64,000 nt of DNA from Nitrospira moscoviensis (lineage in GTDB: Bacteria > Nitrospirota > Nitrospiria > Nitrospirales > Nitrospiraceae). Location of the stretch: assembly GCF_001273775.1 (NCBI RefSeq), contig NZ_CP011801.1, positions 3,698,001 to 3,762,000 of the forward strand, given 5' to 3'. Position numbers and translations under genes: made by a program. Below, piece after piece: positions 42,349 through 51,744 of this stretch (position 1 is the first letter of the stretch; each line of letters starts with the position of its first letter). Under the pieces are notes generated by a model. That model had not been told where the DNA came from. It ran no database searches and was given only the letters and a program-made list of their open reading frames with translations.

Positions 42349-42432
42349 GTTTAATGCTGAATGTGCAACGATCGATTACAGCCAGTGGGAACAAGAGACC
42401 GACAGTGACATTTAACATTGAAGAGTGAGCGT
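42349..42432. repeat. Heptamer-period repeat, degenerate
   Basis: Units such as GTTTAAT, GCTGAAT, GTGCAAC near the ftsH start, and GTGACAT, TTAACAT, TGAAGAG at the far end; the two ends are roughly complementary. Confidence 0.45.
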
Positions 42433-42465
42433 GGAGCAAGCCACATACGGGAGGGGGGTGGCGCT

Positions 42466-43422
42466 CTAGAACATGAAATAGAGTCCCGCCCCCACCGATT
42501 CGACCTTCTGCGCGAAGAACTGCCCGTAGGGATTGAAGCCGTGATAGTAGTTCACCAGAATGCGGAAGCGCCGGAACGCGCCGGCGCGCGACCATTCCAG
42601 GCCGGCGACGACGTTCGTGTTGATGATCCAATGCAGCTCCTCGATGGACTTGAAGTCGGCCGCCAGCACCGGCGTCACGAGCAATTGGTCGTAGAACGCG
42701 CCGAGGACCCGCGAACGCGTGGTCGGCCCGCGCGCTTCGAACCCCCACTGCGCCCGATTGCGGTCGAACGACGCCGGTTCGCGGTGCATGAGGTAGCCGC
42801 CGCCCGCATAGACGCGCAGCCGGCGGTAGTCGTAGGAGACGATCGCCTCGATTTCTTCGTAGCTGAAATTCAGCCGGTTGAAGCCGGCGCGGCCCAGGAG
42901 AAACTCATCGCCGACGTGGCTGCTCTGGTGAAAGTACCGCACCCTGGTGGACCAGTCGCCGGACCGCCAGGTGACGGGAAAGCCGACGACGAAGTCCGTA
43001 TTGATCAGCTCGGTGGACGGCGCATCCATGTTGAACTGGGAAAACACGCCCGTCAGCAGGCCGAACTGCCACCCGTTGCAGCCTTCGCGTTTCGTGTACA
43101 GGCCGAAGTTCTCGCCCAGCGCAACGGAACCCACATTGGCCGCCGTCCCCTCGGTGCGCGCGCGCGCGAATTGCCACGTCGCAAAAAACTGCGGCTGCTT
43201 GGGATCGGCGATGAGCGGGCGGAAGACGTCGTCGACGGGAAACACCACGGCCGCCGCGTCCTCCACCTCGGCATGCGCATAGCGGCAATCCACGGGAACC
43301 GGCTTCGGATCCGGCTTCTCCTCCGCGATCACCGGGGGTGTCGAGGTGAAGGCGAGCACCAACAGCACCGCAACCCCCAGCGCGACTCGCGAGCTCCCTA
43401 GGGCCGTCCGATCCGTCTGCAT
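42466..43422 (-). CDS. DUF1207 outer-membrane protein
   Basis: 318 residues: signal peptide (cleavage near VIAEE), alternating amphipathic strands and a terminal Phe as in outer-membrane barrels. The DUF1207 hallmark RYFHQSSHVGDEFLL is present, with a Ser-His group recalling phospholipase-like barrels, though activity is unproven. Lies divergent to the histidine kinase gene with a 34-bp palindrome between them. Confidence 0.82.
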   Translation of the reverse strand: MQTDRTALGSSRVALGVAVLLVLAFTSTPPVIAEEKPDPKPVPVDCRYAHAEVEDAAAVVFPVDDVFRPLIADPKQPQFFATWQFARARTEGTAANVGSVALGENFGLYTKREGCNGWQFGLLTGVFSQFNMDAPSTELINTDFVVGFPVTWRSGDWSTRVRYFHQSSHVGDEFLLGRAGFNRLNFSYEEIEAIVSYDYRRLRVYAGGGYLMHREPASFDRNRAQWGFEARGPTTRSRVLGAFYDQLLVTPVLAADFKSIEELHWIINTNVVAGLEWSRAGAFRRFRILVNYYHGFNPYGQFFAQKVESVGAGLYFMF

Positions 43423-43479
43423 GGCGCGGTAGACTACGGTTCTGACGGTGGAGTTTGCAAGGTGACCGGCCGAACAGCC

Positions 43480-43513
43480 GGATCAACCCCGGCTGATCAG
43501 CCGGGGTTGATCC
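43480..43513. promoter_or_regulatory. 34-bp perfect palindrome in a divergent intergenic region
   Basis: The half-site GGATCAACCCCGGCTGA is followed directly by its exact reverse complement. It lies between the divergent DUF1207 gene and the kinase/NarL pair. It could be a dimeric regulator site or a cruciform/hairpin. Confidence 0.6.
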
Positions 43514-43782
43514 GCCCGTCGACATGCCGTAGACTTTGGCCTCTGACTTAGGTGGAGGTACGCAATCGGATCCTCGCTTCGATCATGTTTGTCCTCCCGA
43601 CCCTTCTTTTGGACACCGCCACTTCTGGTTCCCCTAGACCGGCCGTTTCGGATCCGGTGGTTAGCGCCATGCGACCGGGTCTCATTCTTGCTGGCAAGGG
43701 AAGGGCCCGTTCAGCCGGGAGGACCGAAGCAGAGGCGCCGTCGGATTGCCGCGCGCGTGCGGCGGTTCGCAGGAGAAGCATT

Positions 43783-45741
43783 GTGCTCTATTCCCTCGAA
43801 TCGTTTTCGATCTTGGAGATGACCGAATGTGCCGCGGCGCTGCGGCAAGAGGGCGCCGCCGCGGCGTCTGCGGAAGACGCGGCGCAACGGATGGCCGACT
43901 ATCTCTACCGGCACCTGGGTGACCGCCGCAGCGGGAGGCCGCAATGCGCGCTCGTCCGCTGCTTCCTCACACGGCCCTACCGGGAGCTGGACCCGGGGGC
44001 GCAGGAGCGGGTCCGCGACCTGCTCGGCGGAACGCCGCCGTCGCCTGACCTGCTCTGCCTCGCACTCATGGGGACAGCCGGCGCGCGGCCCGAATGGAAC
44101 GCACGCGAGCAATCCCGGCACTATCGCGCCATCCCCCTGGCCGGCCGCGGGTTCGTCGCGCAGTTTCCCATGTTCTCGCAACTGCTCAAGCAACTGGGCG
44201 TGGGATTTACGCCCGACCCGCCGAACAGCGCCGACATCCTCATCGAGGCGCCGGACAGCACCTTCAATGTCTTTTACGTCCCCGTGGCCCACGGGAGTCC
44301 TTACGTGCCGGTTCAGGACGAGTTCGTCATGCCGTACGGCGTCGAGTCGGTGTTGGGATTCGGCGCCGTCCTCGCGCCGCAGGAATTCTTCGTCGTGGTG
44401 CTCTTTACAAACGTGCCGATCACGCGCGAGACGGCCGAGCTGTTCAGACCCTTGGCCCTCAGCGCCAAACTGGCGCTCCTGCCGTTCAGCCGGCCGGAGC
44501 CGAGCCGCACGGTCATCCGCGTCCAGCACCGGCCTTCGCCCTGGGAATCCAAGGCGGAAACCCTCGAACAGCTGCTCCTCCTGCACGAACGAACCGTGGC
44601 CGAGCATGCGGAGCGGAACCGGCGGGCTCAGGATGCACTTCGCGCCAAAGACGAACAATACCGCTTGCTGGTCATGCAGGCGAACGATATCCTGTATCGG
44701 ACGGACCCGATAGGACGCCTCACCCTGGTGAATCCCACCGCGACGCGCATTACGCAATATACCGAGGACGAGTTGCTGGGGCGGCGTTTCACGGAGTTGA
44801 TCCGGCCGGATCGGCGCGACGAAGCCGAACGCTTCTACGGCCGGCAATTCGTCCGCAAGCGGCGGAACACCTATCATGAGTTGCCGGTCGTCGCGAAGGA
44901 CGGGAGCGAGGTGTGGATCGGTCAGCACGTGCAGCTGCTGGAGGAAGGCGGTCAGGTCGTGGGCTTTCAGGCGGTGGCCCGAGATATTACGGAGCGCAAA
45001 GCGGCCGAAGAGCGGCTGCGCCGGTCGGAGCAGCGGCTGCGGGAACGCATGGAGGAAGTCCGGCTGTTGAGCGGGCGCCTCGCCACGGTGCAGGAAGAGG
45101 AGCGAACGCGCATCGCTCGGGAGCTCCATGACGAGTTGGGCGTGCGGTTGTCCTGCATGAAGATCGATTTGGCTTCGTTGCTTTCCAGCGCGCAAGCGCT
45201 GGCGGAGTCCGCCCCCCGCACCCAGATGACGGATCGCATGCGCGGGATGGTCGTCCAAGTCGAGGAGACGATCGCCGCCGTCCACCGGCTGGTCAGCGAA
45301 TTGCGGCCCGCGATCCTCGACGATTTGGGGCTCGTCGCCGCCATCGACTGGCAATGCCAGGACTTCCAGAATCGGACGAAGATCGTCTGCACCTTCACCG
45401 CCGGTTCGGAAGAGATCGCGCTGGAGCCGGAGCAGGCCACGGCGCTCTTTCGGATCTGCCAGGAAGCGCTCACGAACATCGCGCGCCATGCCCGCGCCAC
45501 CGCGGCCACCGTGCGGTTGGACCGCACCGACGACGGCGTGCGGCTCGAAGCGGCCGACAACGGCGTCGGCATTCCGGAAGAAAAGATCGCCGCACGCCAG
45601 TCGCTGGGTTTGTTGGGCATGCGGGAACGCTTGGCGCGGTTCGGCGGGGAGCTGTCGATACAAGGGACGCCGGGGCGGGGCACGGTCGTGGTCGCGACGC
45701 TGCCGCGGCTGCCGCCAGATCCGAGCGAGGGCTCCCGATGA
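43783..45741 (+). CDS. NarX-type sensor histidine kinase with PAS domain
   Basis: 652 residues from a GTG preceded by AGGAGAAGCATT; a longer frame to 43552 lacks such support. An N-terminal sensory region of about 230 residues contains QCALVRCFLTRPYRELD and LMGTAGARPEWNAREQSRHY, a block seen in other uncharacterised sensor kinases. A PAS domain follows (YRTDPIGRLTLVNPTATRI), then HisKA_3 with ARELHDELGVRLSC and an ATPase domain (ADNGVGIPEE, LGLLGMRERL). No membrane segment is evident, so it senses a cytoplasmic cue. Its stop overlaps the NarL gene start. Confidence 0.9.
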   Translation: MLYSLESFSILEMTECAAALRQEGAAAASAEDAAQRMADYLYRHLGDRRSGRPQCALVRCFLTRPYRELDPGAQERVRDLLGGTPPSPDLLCLALMGTAGARPEWNAREQSRHYRAIPLAGRGFVAQFPMFSQLLKQLGVGFTPDPPNSADILIEAPDSTFNVFYVPVAHGSPYVPVQDEFVMPYGVESVLGFGAVLAPQEFFVVVLFTNVPITRETAELFRPLALSAKLALLPFSRPEPSRTVIRVQHRPSPWESKAETLEQLLLLHERTVAEHAERNRRAQDALRAKDEQYRLLVMQANDILYRTDPIGRLTLVNPTATRITQYTEDELLGRRFTELIRPDRRDEAERFYGRQFVRKRRNTYHELPVVAKDGSEVWIGQHVQLLEEGGQVVGFQAVARDITERKAAEERLRRSEQRLRERMEEVRLLSGRLATVQEEERTRIARELHDELGVRLSCMKIDLASLLSSAQALAESAPRTQMTDRMRGMVVQVEETIAAVHRLVSELRPAILDDLGLVAAIDWQCQDFQNRTKIVCTFTAGSEEIALEPEQATALFRICQEALTNIARHARATAATVRLDRTDDGVRLEAADNGVGIPEEKIAARQSLGLLGMRERLARFGGELSIQGTPGRGTVVVATLPRLPPDPSEGSR

Positions 45742-46370
45742 TGCGTATCCTGATCGCCGACGATTTTCCGCTGTTCCGGCTCGGCGTGCGCGAGCTGCTG
45801 AGCCGCGGGTTGACGGGCGCGCGCACGGGCGAGGCCGGCGACTTCCACCAGATGCTGGAGCTGCTGCGCCGCAAGCCATGGGATCTCCTCATCATGGACA
45901 TCACCATGCCGGGCATGACGGGATTGGCGGCGCTGAAGCAGGTGAAACAGGAGTTCCCGGCCCTGCCGGTCGTCATCCTGAGCCAGCATCCCGAAGAACA
46001 GTACGCCATTCGGATGTTCAAGGCCGGCGCCGACGCCTACATCACGAAGGCCATGGCGCCGGAAGAGCTGGTCAAAGCGATTCAGAAGGTCCGCGGGGGC
46101 GGAAAGTACGTCAGCTCCTCGCTCGGCGAAACCTTGGCCCTCTCGGTCCGAACCAACGTGGAACGTCCTCCGCACGAAACCTTATCTGACCGCGAGTACG
46201 AAGTCCTGTGCCTCTTCGGCACCGGCAAGACGGTCGGAGAGATCGCGGAATCCACCCACCTCAGCGTGACGACCATCAGCACCTACCGCTCCCGCATCCT
46301 TGAAAAGATGCGCCTCAAAACGACGGCCGAGCTGACGCGCTATGCGATCGAACACCGCCTCTCCCTCTAG
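45738..46370 (+). CDS. NarL/FixJ-family response regulator
   Basis: 210 residues: receiver with ILIADDFPLFRLG, acceptor in LLIMDITMPGMTG and Lys in AYITKAMAPE; LuxR HTH with SDREYEVLCLFGTGKTVGEI and TTISTYRSRILEKM. The ATGA overlap with the kinase gene marks the pair as cognate. Confidence 0.95.
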   Translation: MMRILIADDFPLFRLGVRELLSRGLTGARTGEAGDFHQMLELLRRKPWDLLIMDITMPGMTGLAALKQVKQEFPALPVVILSQHPEEQYAIRMFKAGADAYITKAMAPEELVKAIQKVRGGGKYVSSSLGETLALSVRTNVERPPHETLSDREYEVLCLFGTGKTVGEIAESTHLSVTTISTYRSRILEKMRLKTTAELTRYAIEHRLSL

Positions 46371-46382
46371 CAAGTCACATGT

Positions 46383-46480
46383 GATGATGAGGTGAAGTAC
46401 GAAGTGGCGGGCTGAGAATTCCTTCGATCCCGGACTGTCCGGCACTTCACCACTTCACCCAATCACTCAATCGCTACATT
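46383..46480. repeat. Heptamer-period repeat with complementary arms
   Basis: GATGATG, AGGTGAA, GTACGAA, GTGGCGG on one side and CCGGCAC, TTCACCA, CTTCACC, CAATCAC on the other, in the same 7-nt phase over 14 units. Lies directly after the NarL gene. Confidence 0.65.
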
Positions 46481-46660
46481 CCCTTGGTCCAAACAGATCT
46501 AGGCTGTCGTCGGAATGAGGACAGCGCGCTGGGCGACATTCGACAGGCGAATCCTACATTCTTCGATAGTGCCGACCCTCGTATCCCGATATATCTCCTC
46601 CTCACACGACACCCGTAAACCCCAAAACGGATTCCAGACGACCAGCAGGAGGGAAGGCCG

Positions 46661-47149
46661 ATGAGAACGCGACACGCAGGCGGACGGACCCGCGTCATGA
46701 TCGTGGAAGAGGATTGGGACTATGGGATCCGGCTCGCCGATTGGCTGGCGGCCGACGGGTATCAGCCGGTGCTCGTCCGCTCGCTCGACGCCGCGCTGAC
46801 GGAGCTGGGCGACGTGCTTCCGCAGGCCTTGGTGGTGGGCATTGGGTCGGTGAACCCGCATCCCTCGATTGCCGCCGTGAAGACTCTGCTGCGCCTCAAC
46901 GCGCGCTGCCCGCGCGTCCCGGTCATCGCAGTAGTGGATCAGGCGCGCGACGCCGTGGTTCCGGTCCTCATCCGGCGCACGGCACGCCGGTGTGTGACCA
47001 AGACGGCGGCCTTCGCGGAGATCGGCAATCTGCTGCGCGCCGAACGCCGGTTGGCGGAGGGCGCGACGCTTCGGAACGACCGGCCGAGTGCGATGGCGGA
47101 CGGCGCCGGGCAATCGCGGCAGCCGTACGAACACGTGATGGAAGCGTAG
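46661..47149 (+). CDS. Receiver-like protein lacking the phospho-acceptor
   Basis: 162 residues. The fold is receiver-like (VMIVEEDWDYGIRLADWL, VPVIAVVDQARDAVVPVL, CVTKTAAFAEI), but the beta-3 acceptor site reads LVVGIGSVNPHPS with no Asp. It therefore cannot be phosphorylated in the usual way and is a pseudo-receiver. It is followed after two bases by a PAS-like gene, probably its partner. GGAGGG precedes the ATG. Confidence 0.7.
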   Translation: MRTRHAGGRTRVMIVEEDWDYGIRLADWLAADGYQPVLVRSLDAALTELGDVLPQALVVGIGSVNPHPSIAAVKTLLRLNARCPRVPVIAVVDQARDAVVPVLIRRTARRCVTKTAAFAEIGNLLRAERRLAEGATLRNDRPSAMADGAGQSRQPYEHVMEA

Positions 47150-47151
47150 CC

Positions 47152-47607
47152 ATGACGCCCATGGAGTCTCAATCGGCCGGCGTGACCGGGCGTCCCGTGA
47201 CGGGGACTCGGGATACGGGCATCATCGTGCTCTCCACCTCCCTCGCCGTTCTGCACATCAACAGCCGAGCGCTGGAGTTGCTGCAGGAGTGGTATCCGGA
47301 GCAGAGGCAGCGTCCGCTCGCGATGCCGCCGCCGATCGTGCAGCTCGCTTCGGAACTGCTCGCGCAGAAGCGGGAGCGCTCGGCCGCGGGCGAACAGGAG
47401 CGGGTGATCAGCCGCTCGTGGAGGAGCGACCCGCCGGACACGGTCGTCGTCAGAGGGTTCACCCTCCGCACATCGCAGGAATGCCGCGATCGCGTTCTTC
47501 TCTTGATCGCCCGGCAACGCTCATCCGATCTGTATGCACCGACACGGAGGACCCTGAAACCGTCCGTTCGGCAGGACAGAGAGCCACACGGCGTCACGAG
47601 CACGTGA
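47152..47607 (+). CDS. Small PAS-like protein
   Basis: 151 residues. The region TGIIVLSTSLAVLHINSRAL, then LELLQEWYPEQ, resembles the start of a PAS domain; the later strands TVVVRGFTLRTS and VLLLIARQR fit its end. No output domain. Its start is two bases from the stop of the pseudo-receiver gene, so they are co-translated. Confidence 0.6.
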   Translation: MTPMESQSAGVTGRPVTGTRDTGIIVLSTSLAVLHINSRALELLQEWYPEQRQRPLAMPPPIVQLASELLAQKRERSAAGEQERVISRSWRSDPPDTVVVRGFTLRTSQECRDRVLLLIARQRSSDLYAPTRRTLKPSVRQDREPHGVTST

Positions 47608-47666
47608 GGCGCCCGGTGAGCGCGCGGCCGGACTTCGGCATCCTCACGCTTGAAAGGAGACGTTCC

Positions 47667-47987
47667 ATGTCCCGAGTATTTGTCGACGGGCTGCCAGCCA
47701 CGGTACGCCCCCAAGATCTCGTCGCCCTTCTCGCGCCGTTCGGAGCCGTCGAGCGGGTCGACCTCCGCGACAACGCCACGGCGGTCCGCTACGCGTTTGT
47801 CGATATGACGCCGGACCGGGCCGCCGGCGAAGCCGAACGGACGCTCAACCGATCACGCTTCCAAGGCCGCACGATTTCGGTGCTGAAAGTGGAGGGCGGT
47901 TCGGCCGGCGGCAGCGAACCGGTCGGCGGGCCTCCGGACGGAGACGGGACCCGGCGCACGACCGGCTCGTCCTGTCTGCCGTTCTAG
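47667..47987 (+). CDS. RNA-recognition-motif (RRM) protein
   Basis: 106 residues: a single RRM with RNP2 VFVDGLP and RNP1-like VRYAFVDM, then a Gly-rich flexible tail. Such proteins are cold- or stress-linked RNA binders in several bacterial phyla. RNP1 usually has more aromatic residues (RGFGFVEM), so affinity may be low. GAAAGGAGACG precedes the ATG. Confidence 0.85.
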   Translation: MSRVFVDGLPATVRPQDLVALLAPFGAVERVDLRDNATAVRYAFVDMTPDRAAGEAERTLNRSRFQGRTISVLKVEGGSAGGSEPVGGPPDGDGTRRTTGSSCLPF

Positions 47988-48019
47988 GTGAAGGCTCGTC
48001 GCCACGCAGCGTCTCCACC

Positions 48020-48200
48020 AACTCCTTCTTGCCAGAGTGAAGGAATAGACGAAGAACAGCACGATCGGCAGATCGCGAAACAGCTGGATCATTTCCTTGC
48101 GGGTCATCACGAACAACCGCCGCCACCAGACGGCCGCGCGCGACCGAGGTTCATACGGCCGCCGCTCCCGCGCCGGCCGGCTTCCTCTTCCACCTGGGTT
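48020..48200 (-). pseudogene. ABC-2-type permease N-terminal relic
   Basis: A minus-strand stretch reads WWRRLFVMTRKEMIQLFRD, then LPIVLFFVYSFTL, which is the conserved start of ABC-2 multidrug-type permeases. After this the frame breaks (a neighbouring frame gives GKKELVETLRGDE) and no permease follows. There is no good start codon either. The whole interval 47988-48349 holds nothing else I can support. Confidence 0.55.
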
Positions 48201-48349
48201 TTCATGTCGCCCGGCAGCGTACCGGACGAACGATGGGGCATTTGGGGGCAACTTCCTCCCGGGCGGATGCCGCCAATTACCCCAGGTGCATGGCTCTTCC
48301 CGCGCGGCGTGCCGCGCGGCAGGCCGGATAATTCCCTGTGCAGTGAGCT

Positions 48350-51300
48350 CTAGAAGGAAGTAGAGACCGGTTCGGTCGGCTGCAGAGCGGCTTGTTCGTC
48401 CCGAGAGGCCGTGCAGGACGGCGCTGCTGTCGGATGCGCGCCGATGACATGGTAATAGAGCACCGGGATGACGACGAGCGTCAGTAAGGTCGACGCCCCG
48501 ACGCCGAAGAGCAGCGACACGGCGAGCCCCTGAAAAATGGGGTCGAGGATGATCACGAAGGCGCCGACCATCAGGGCCGCGGCGGTGAGTAAGATGGGCC
48601 TGGTCCGGATCACGCCGGCTTTGATGACCGCTTCGCGCAGCGGGACGCCGGCCAACTCTTCGAGTTGAATGAAATCCACCAGCAAAATCGAGTTACGGAC
48701 GATGATTCCCGCCAGCGCGATAAAGCCGATCATCGAGGTCGCCGTAAAATACGACGCGGTGAGCCAGTGCCCGGGCAGGATGCCGATGAGCGTGAGCGGG
48801 ATCGGCGCCATGATGACGAGCGGCGTCAGGAACGACTGGAACTGCCCGACGATGAGCAGATAGATGAGCAGCATCGCGACGGCGAACGCGAGGCCCATGT
48901 CGCGGAATGTCTCATAGGTGATCTGCCATTCACCGTCCCATTTGAGGCTCACGCGCTCTTCCGACCAAGGCTGCGCCGCATAATATTGTTCCACCCGGTA
49001 GCCTTCCGGCGGGCGGTAGTGCTCCAGTTGCCGGCCGGCCCCCAAGACCCCGTAGACCGGGCTTTCGGCCTGCTCGGCTCCCGGCCCGCCGACATCGCCC
49101 ACGACGTAGACCACGGGCTTTTGATTCTTGTGATAGATGGCCTTGTCCTGGATCGTCTGTTCGACCGTGAGCAGTTCCGACAACTGCACGATGCCGCCGG
49201 TGTTGGTCCGCAGGCCGATTTCGCCGATGTGCTCGAGCCCGGTGCGCTCCGCGAGTGGAAGGCGGAGCATGATTGGGACGGAGCTCTTTTCTTGTGGAAT
49301 GTGGACCAAGCCGACCGGCGTACCTTGCACCGCCATGCGGAGCGTCCGGACGATGTCCTCGGAGGGAATGCCGGCCAGCGCCGCCTTGGCCCGGTCCACG
49401 GTAAACACATATTTCACCTGATCGGCTTCGATGTAATCGTCCACGTCGACGACGCCCGGCGTCGCCTCGAAGAGCTTCCGCACATCCCGCGCGACGGCGA
49501 TCTGTTTGGCATAGTCCGGCCCATACACTTCCGCCACCAACACCGACTGCACCGGCGGGCCCGGCGGCACCTCGACGATCTTCACGTTGGCGCCGTGCCG
49601 GCGGCCGATCTCGGTGACCTCCGGACGCAGCCGCTTGGCGATCTCATGGCTCTGAGCGGAGCGCTCGTCTTTCGGCAGGAGATTGATCTGCATGTCCGCT
49701 TCATGCGGCTGGTCGCGGAGATAATAGTGCCGGACCAATCCGTTGAAGTTGAACGGTGAGGCCGTGCCGACATAGGCCTGATAATCGCGGACCTCCGGCA
49801 CGGTCGCCACATAGCGCCCGAGCGCCTGGGTCACGCGGGCCGTTTCTTCCAACGTGGTGCCTTCGGGCATGTCGATGACGAGCTGGACCTCGCTCTTGTT
49901 GTCGAAGGGCAGCATCTTCACGACGACGTGGCGCGTATAGAATAAGAGCGCCGACACTGCCAGCAGGAGCGCGACCACGCCGAGAAACGCCGAGGCCAGA
50001 ATCGGATGCGCCAGCAGCGGCGACAAGAGCCGGCGATACCACCGCGCCGCCCCCCCTTGCTCGTTCGCTTCATGATCGGCGCCTTTCATAATCGTCCCGG
50101 CCCGATAACAGGTCCGGCAGAACCAGGGGATGACCACGAAGGCCACGAGCAGGGAGAAGAACATCGCGATGGAGGCGTTCACCGGGATCGGCCGCATGTA
50201 GGGTCCCATCAGACCGGAGACGAAGGCCATCGGGAGCAGCGCCGCGATGACGGTGAAGGTCGCCAGGATGGTCGGGTTGCCGACTTCGTCCACCGCTCGG
50301 ATCGCCGCTTCGTCATGCGGCCGCCGCCGCATCGTCAAATGCCGGTAGGTGTTCTCCACCACGACGATCGCGTCGTCCACCAGAATGCCGATGGAAAAGA
50401 TGAGCGCAAACAGCGTGACGCGGTTGATCGTGTAGCCGATCAGCATCGAGGTAAAAAGCGTGAGGGCCAACGTCAGGGGGATGGCGATGGACACGACGAA
50501 AGCCGGACGGGGGCCGAGGGCGATCCCCAGAAAGGCCACCACCGCCAGGATGGCGACCAGCAGGTGCCATAACAGCTCGTTGGCTTTCTCCTGCGCGGTT
50601 TCGCCGTAGTTCCTCGTCACGGTCACGCGCACGTCGCCCGGAACGGCCAGGCCTTTCATGTCCTCGACTTTTCGAATCACTCCGTCGGCCACCGTGACGG
50701 CATTGGTGCCGGCCTGTTTGGCAATGGCGACGGTGACGGCGGGCCACTCTACCCCGTTACCCCTTACCCCGCTTGACCCTTGCCCTTCGCCGTGCCAGAC
50801 ATAGCTCGCCGCTTCGGCGGGTCCGTCCATCACCTCGGCCACCTGGCGGAGATACACCGGCCGTTGGTCGCTGACGCCGACGACCAGCGATTCCACGTCC
50901 TCCTTCGAGCGGATGAACCGGCCGGTTTCGACGAGGAAACTTTGGTTGCGGCTTTCGAACCGACCGGTCGGGAGCGCCTGGTTTTCTCCTTGAATGACGG
51001 CACCGACTTGTAGCGGTGTCAACCCGTACGCTTTCAGCCTTGCCGGATCGATCTGCACCCGCAACTCCCTGGTCCGGCCGCCGACGATGAAGCCGGCCGA
51101 CGTGCCGGGCACCTTCTTCACTTCTTCCAACACCTGCTCGGCGAGCTGATGGAGCTCAAACTCGCCATAGCGCCCGCTGGAGAGCGTGAGGGTCACGATG
51201 GGCACGTCGTTCACGTCTTTCGGCTTGACGAGAAACGGAGCGGCTCCCGGCGGGAGAAGATCCTGGTTGGACATGAGCTTGTCGTACAGATCGACGAGGC

Positions 51301-51643
51301 TCGCTTCCATCGGCTGGCCGACGTAGAAGCGGACGATGATCAATGCACCGCCGGGCCGCGAGATGGAGTAGACGTACTCTACGCCCTTGATCTCGGAGAT
51401 CTTCCGCTCGAACGGCTTGGTCAGCTGCTCTTCGACGACTTTGGCCGCTGCACCGGGAAAAGGCAACCAGACATCGGCCATGGGGACGATGATCTGCGGC
51501 TCTTCTTCACGCGGGGTGATCAGCACGGCGAACAGGCCGAGCAGCAGCGCGCCCAGCATGATCAGCGGCGTCAGCTTGCTGCCGATGAAGAGGGCGGCGA
51601 TGCGGCCGGACAGGCCGGGGCGATATGGAGGGTTGGAAGTCAT
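48350..51643 (-). CDS. RND-family efflux pump inner-membrane protein
   Basis: 1097 residues with the RND plan: two sets of membrane helices and two large periplasmic loops. The proton-relay Asp pair is visible in ILVDDAIVVVENTYRH. The N-terminal half has the pore-domain start PREEEPQIIVPMADVWLPFP, closer to the uncharacterised acriflavin-resistance-like group than to CzcA heavy-metal pumps. The adaptor gene lies directly upstream. Substrate unknown. Confidence 0.93.
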   Translation of the reverse strand: MTSNPPYRPGLSGRIAALFIGSKLTPLIMLGALLLGLFAVLITPREEEPQIIVPMADVWLPFPGAAAKVVEEQLTKPFERKISEIKGVEYVYSISRPGGALIIVRFYVGQPMEASLVDLYDKLMSNQDLLPPGAAPFLVKPKDVNDVPIVTLTLSSGRYGEFELHQLAEQVLEEVKKVPGTSAGFIVGGRTRELRVQIDPARLKAYGLTPLQVGAVIQGENQALPTGRFESRNQSFLVETGRFIRSKEDVESLVVGVSDQRPVYLRQVAEVMDGPAEAASYVWHGEGQGSSGVRGNGVEWPAVTVAIAKQAGTNAVTVADGVIRKVEDMKGLAVPGDVRVTVTRNYGETAQEKANELLWHLLVAILAVVAFLGIALGPRPAFVVSIAIPLTLALTLFTSMLIGYTINRVTLFALIFSIGILVDDAIVVVENTYRHLTMRRRPHDEAAIRAVDEVGNPTILATFTVIAALLPMAFVSGLMGPYMRPIPVNASIAMFFSLLVAFVVIPWFCRTCYRAGTIMKGADHEANEQGGAARWYRRLLSPLLAHPILASAFLGVVALLLAVSALLFYTRHVVVKMLPFDNKSEVQLVIDMPEGTTLEETARVTQALGRYVATVPEVRDYQAYVGTASPFNFNGLVRHYYLRDQPHEADMQINLLPKDERSAQSHEIAKRLRPEVTEIGRRHGANVKIVEVPPGPPVQSVLVAEVYGPDYAKQIAVARDVRKLFEATPGVVDVDDYIEADQVKYVFTVDRAKAALAGIPSEDIVRTLRMAVQGTPVGLVHIPQEKSSVPIMLRLPLAERTGLEHIGEIGLRTNTGGIVQLSELLTVEQTIQDKAIYHKNQKPVVYVVGDVGGPGAEQAESPVYGVLGAGRQLEHYRPPEGYRVEQYYAAQPWSEERVSLKWDGEWQITYETFRDMGLAFAVAMLLIYLLIVGQFQSFLTPLVIMAPIPLTLIGILPGHWLTASYFTATSMIGFIALAGIIVRNSILLVDFIQLEELAGVPLREAVIKAGVIRTRPILLTAAALMVGAFVIILDPIFQGLAVSLLFGVGASTLLTLVVIPVLYYHVIGAHPTAAPSCTASRDEQAALQPTEPVSTSF

Positions 51644-51695
51644 TGGTCATTGGGGGAGAGGAAAAGGTGAGGGGGGAACGATTGATGAATCAACC

Positions 51696-51744
51696 ACCAT
51701 ATAGACCAAATAGACCGGACAGACGAGATAGACCTCTTACTATT
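51696..51744. repeat. Heptamer tandem repeat, 7 units
   Basis: ACCATAT, AGACCAA, ATAGACC, GGACAGA, CGAGATA, GACCTCT, TACTATT between the pump and adaptor genes, of the same word type as the repeat at 36101-36184. It runs into the last codons of the adaptor gene (VVNGQ). Confidence 0.65.

Noticed and set aside
43552..43782. 77-residue N-terminal extension of the NarX-type kinase
   Set aside because: The GTG at 43783 has AGGAG at ideal spacing and the conserved sensory region starts right after it; the extension has no recognisable sequence.
43711..45879. 722-codon open frame on the minus strand
   Set aside because: Antisense shadow of the NarX-type kinase, which has clear kinase motifs on the plus strand.
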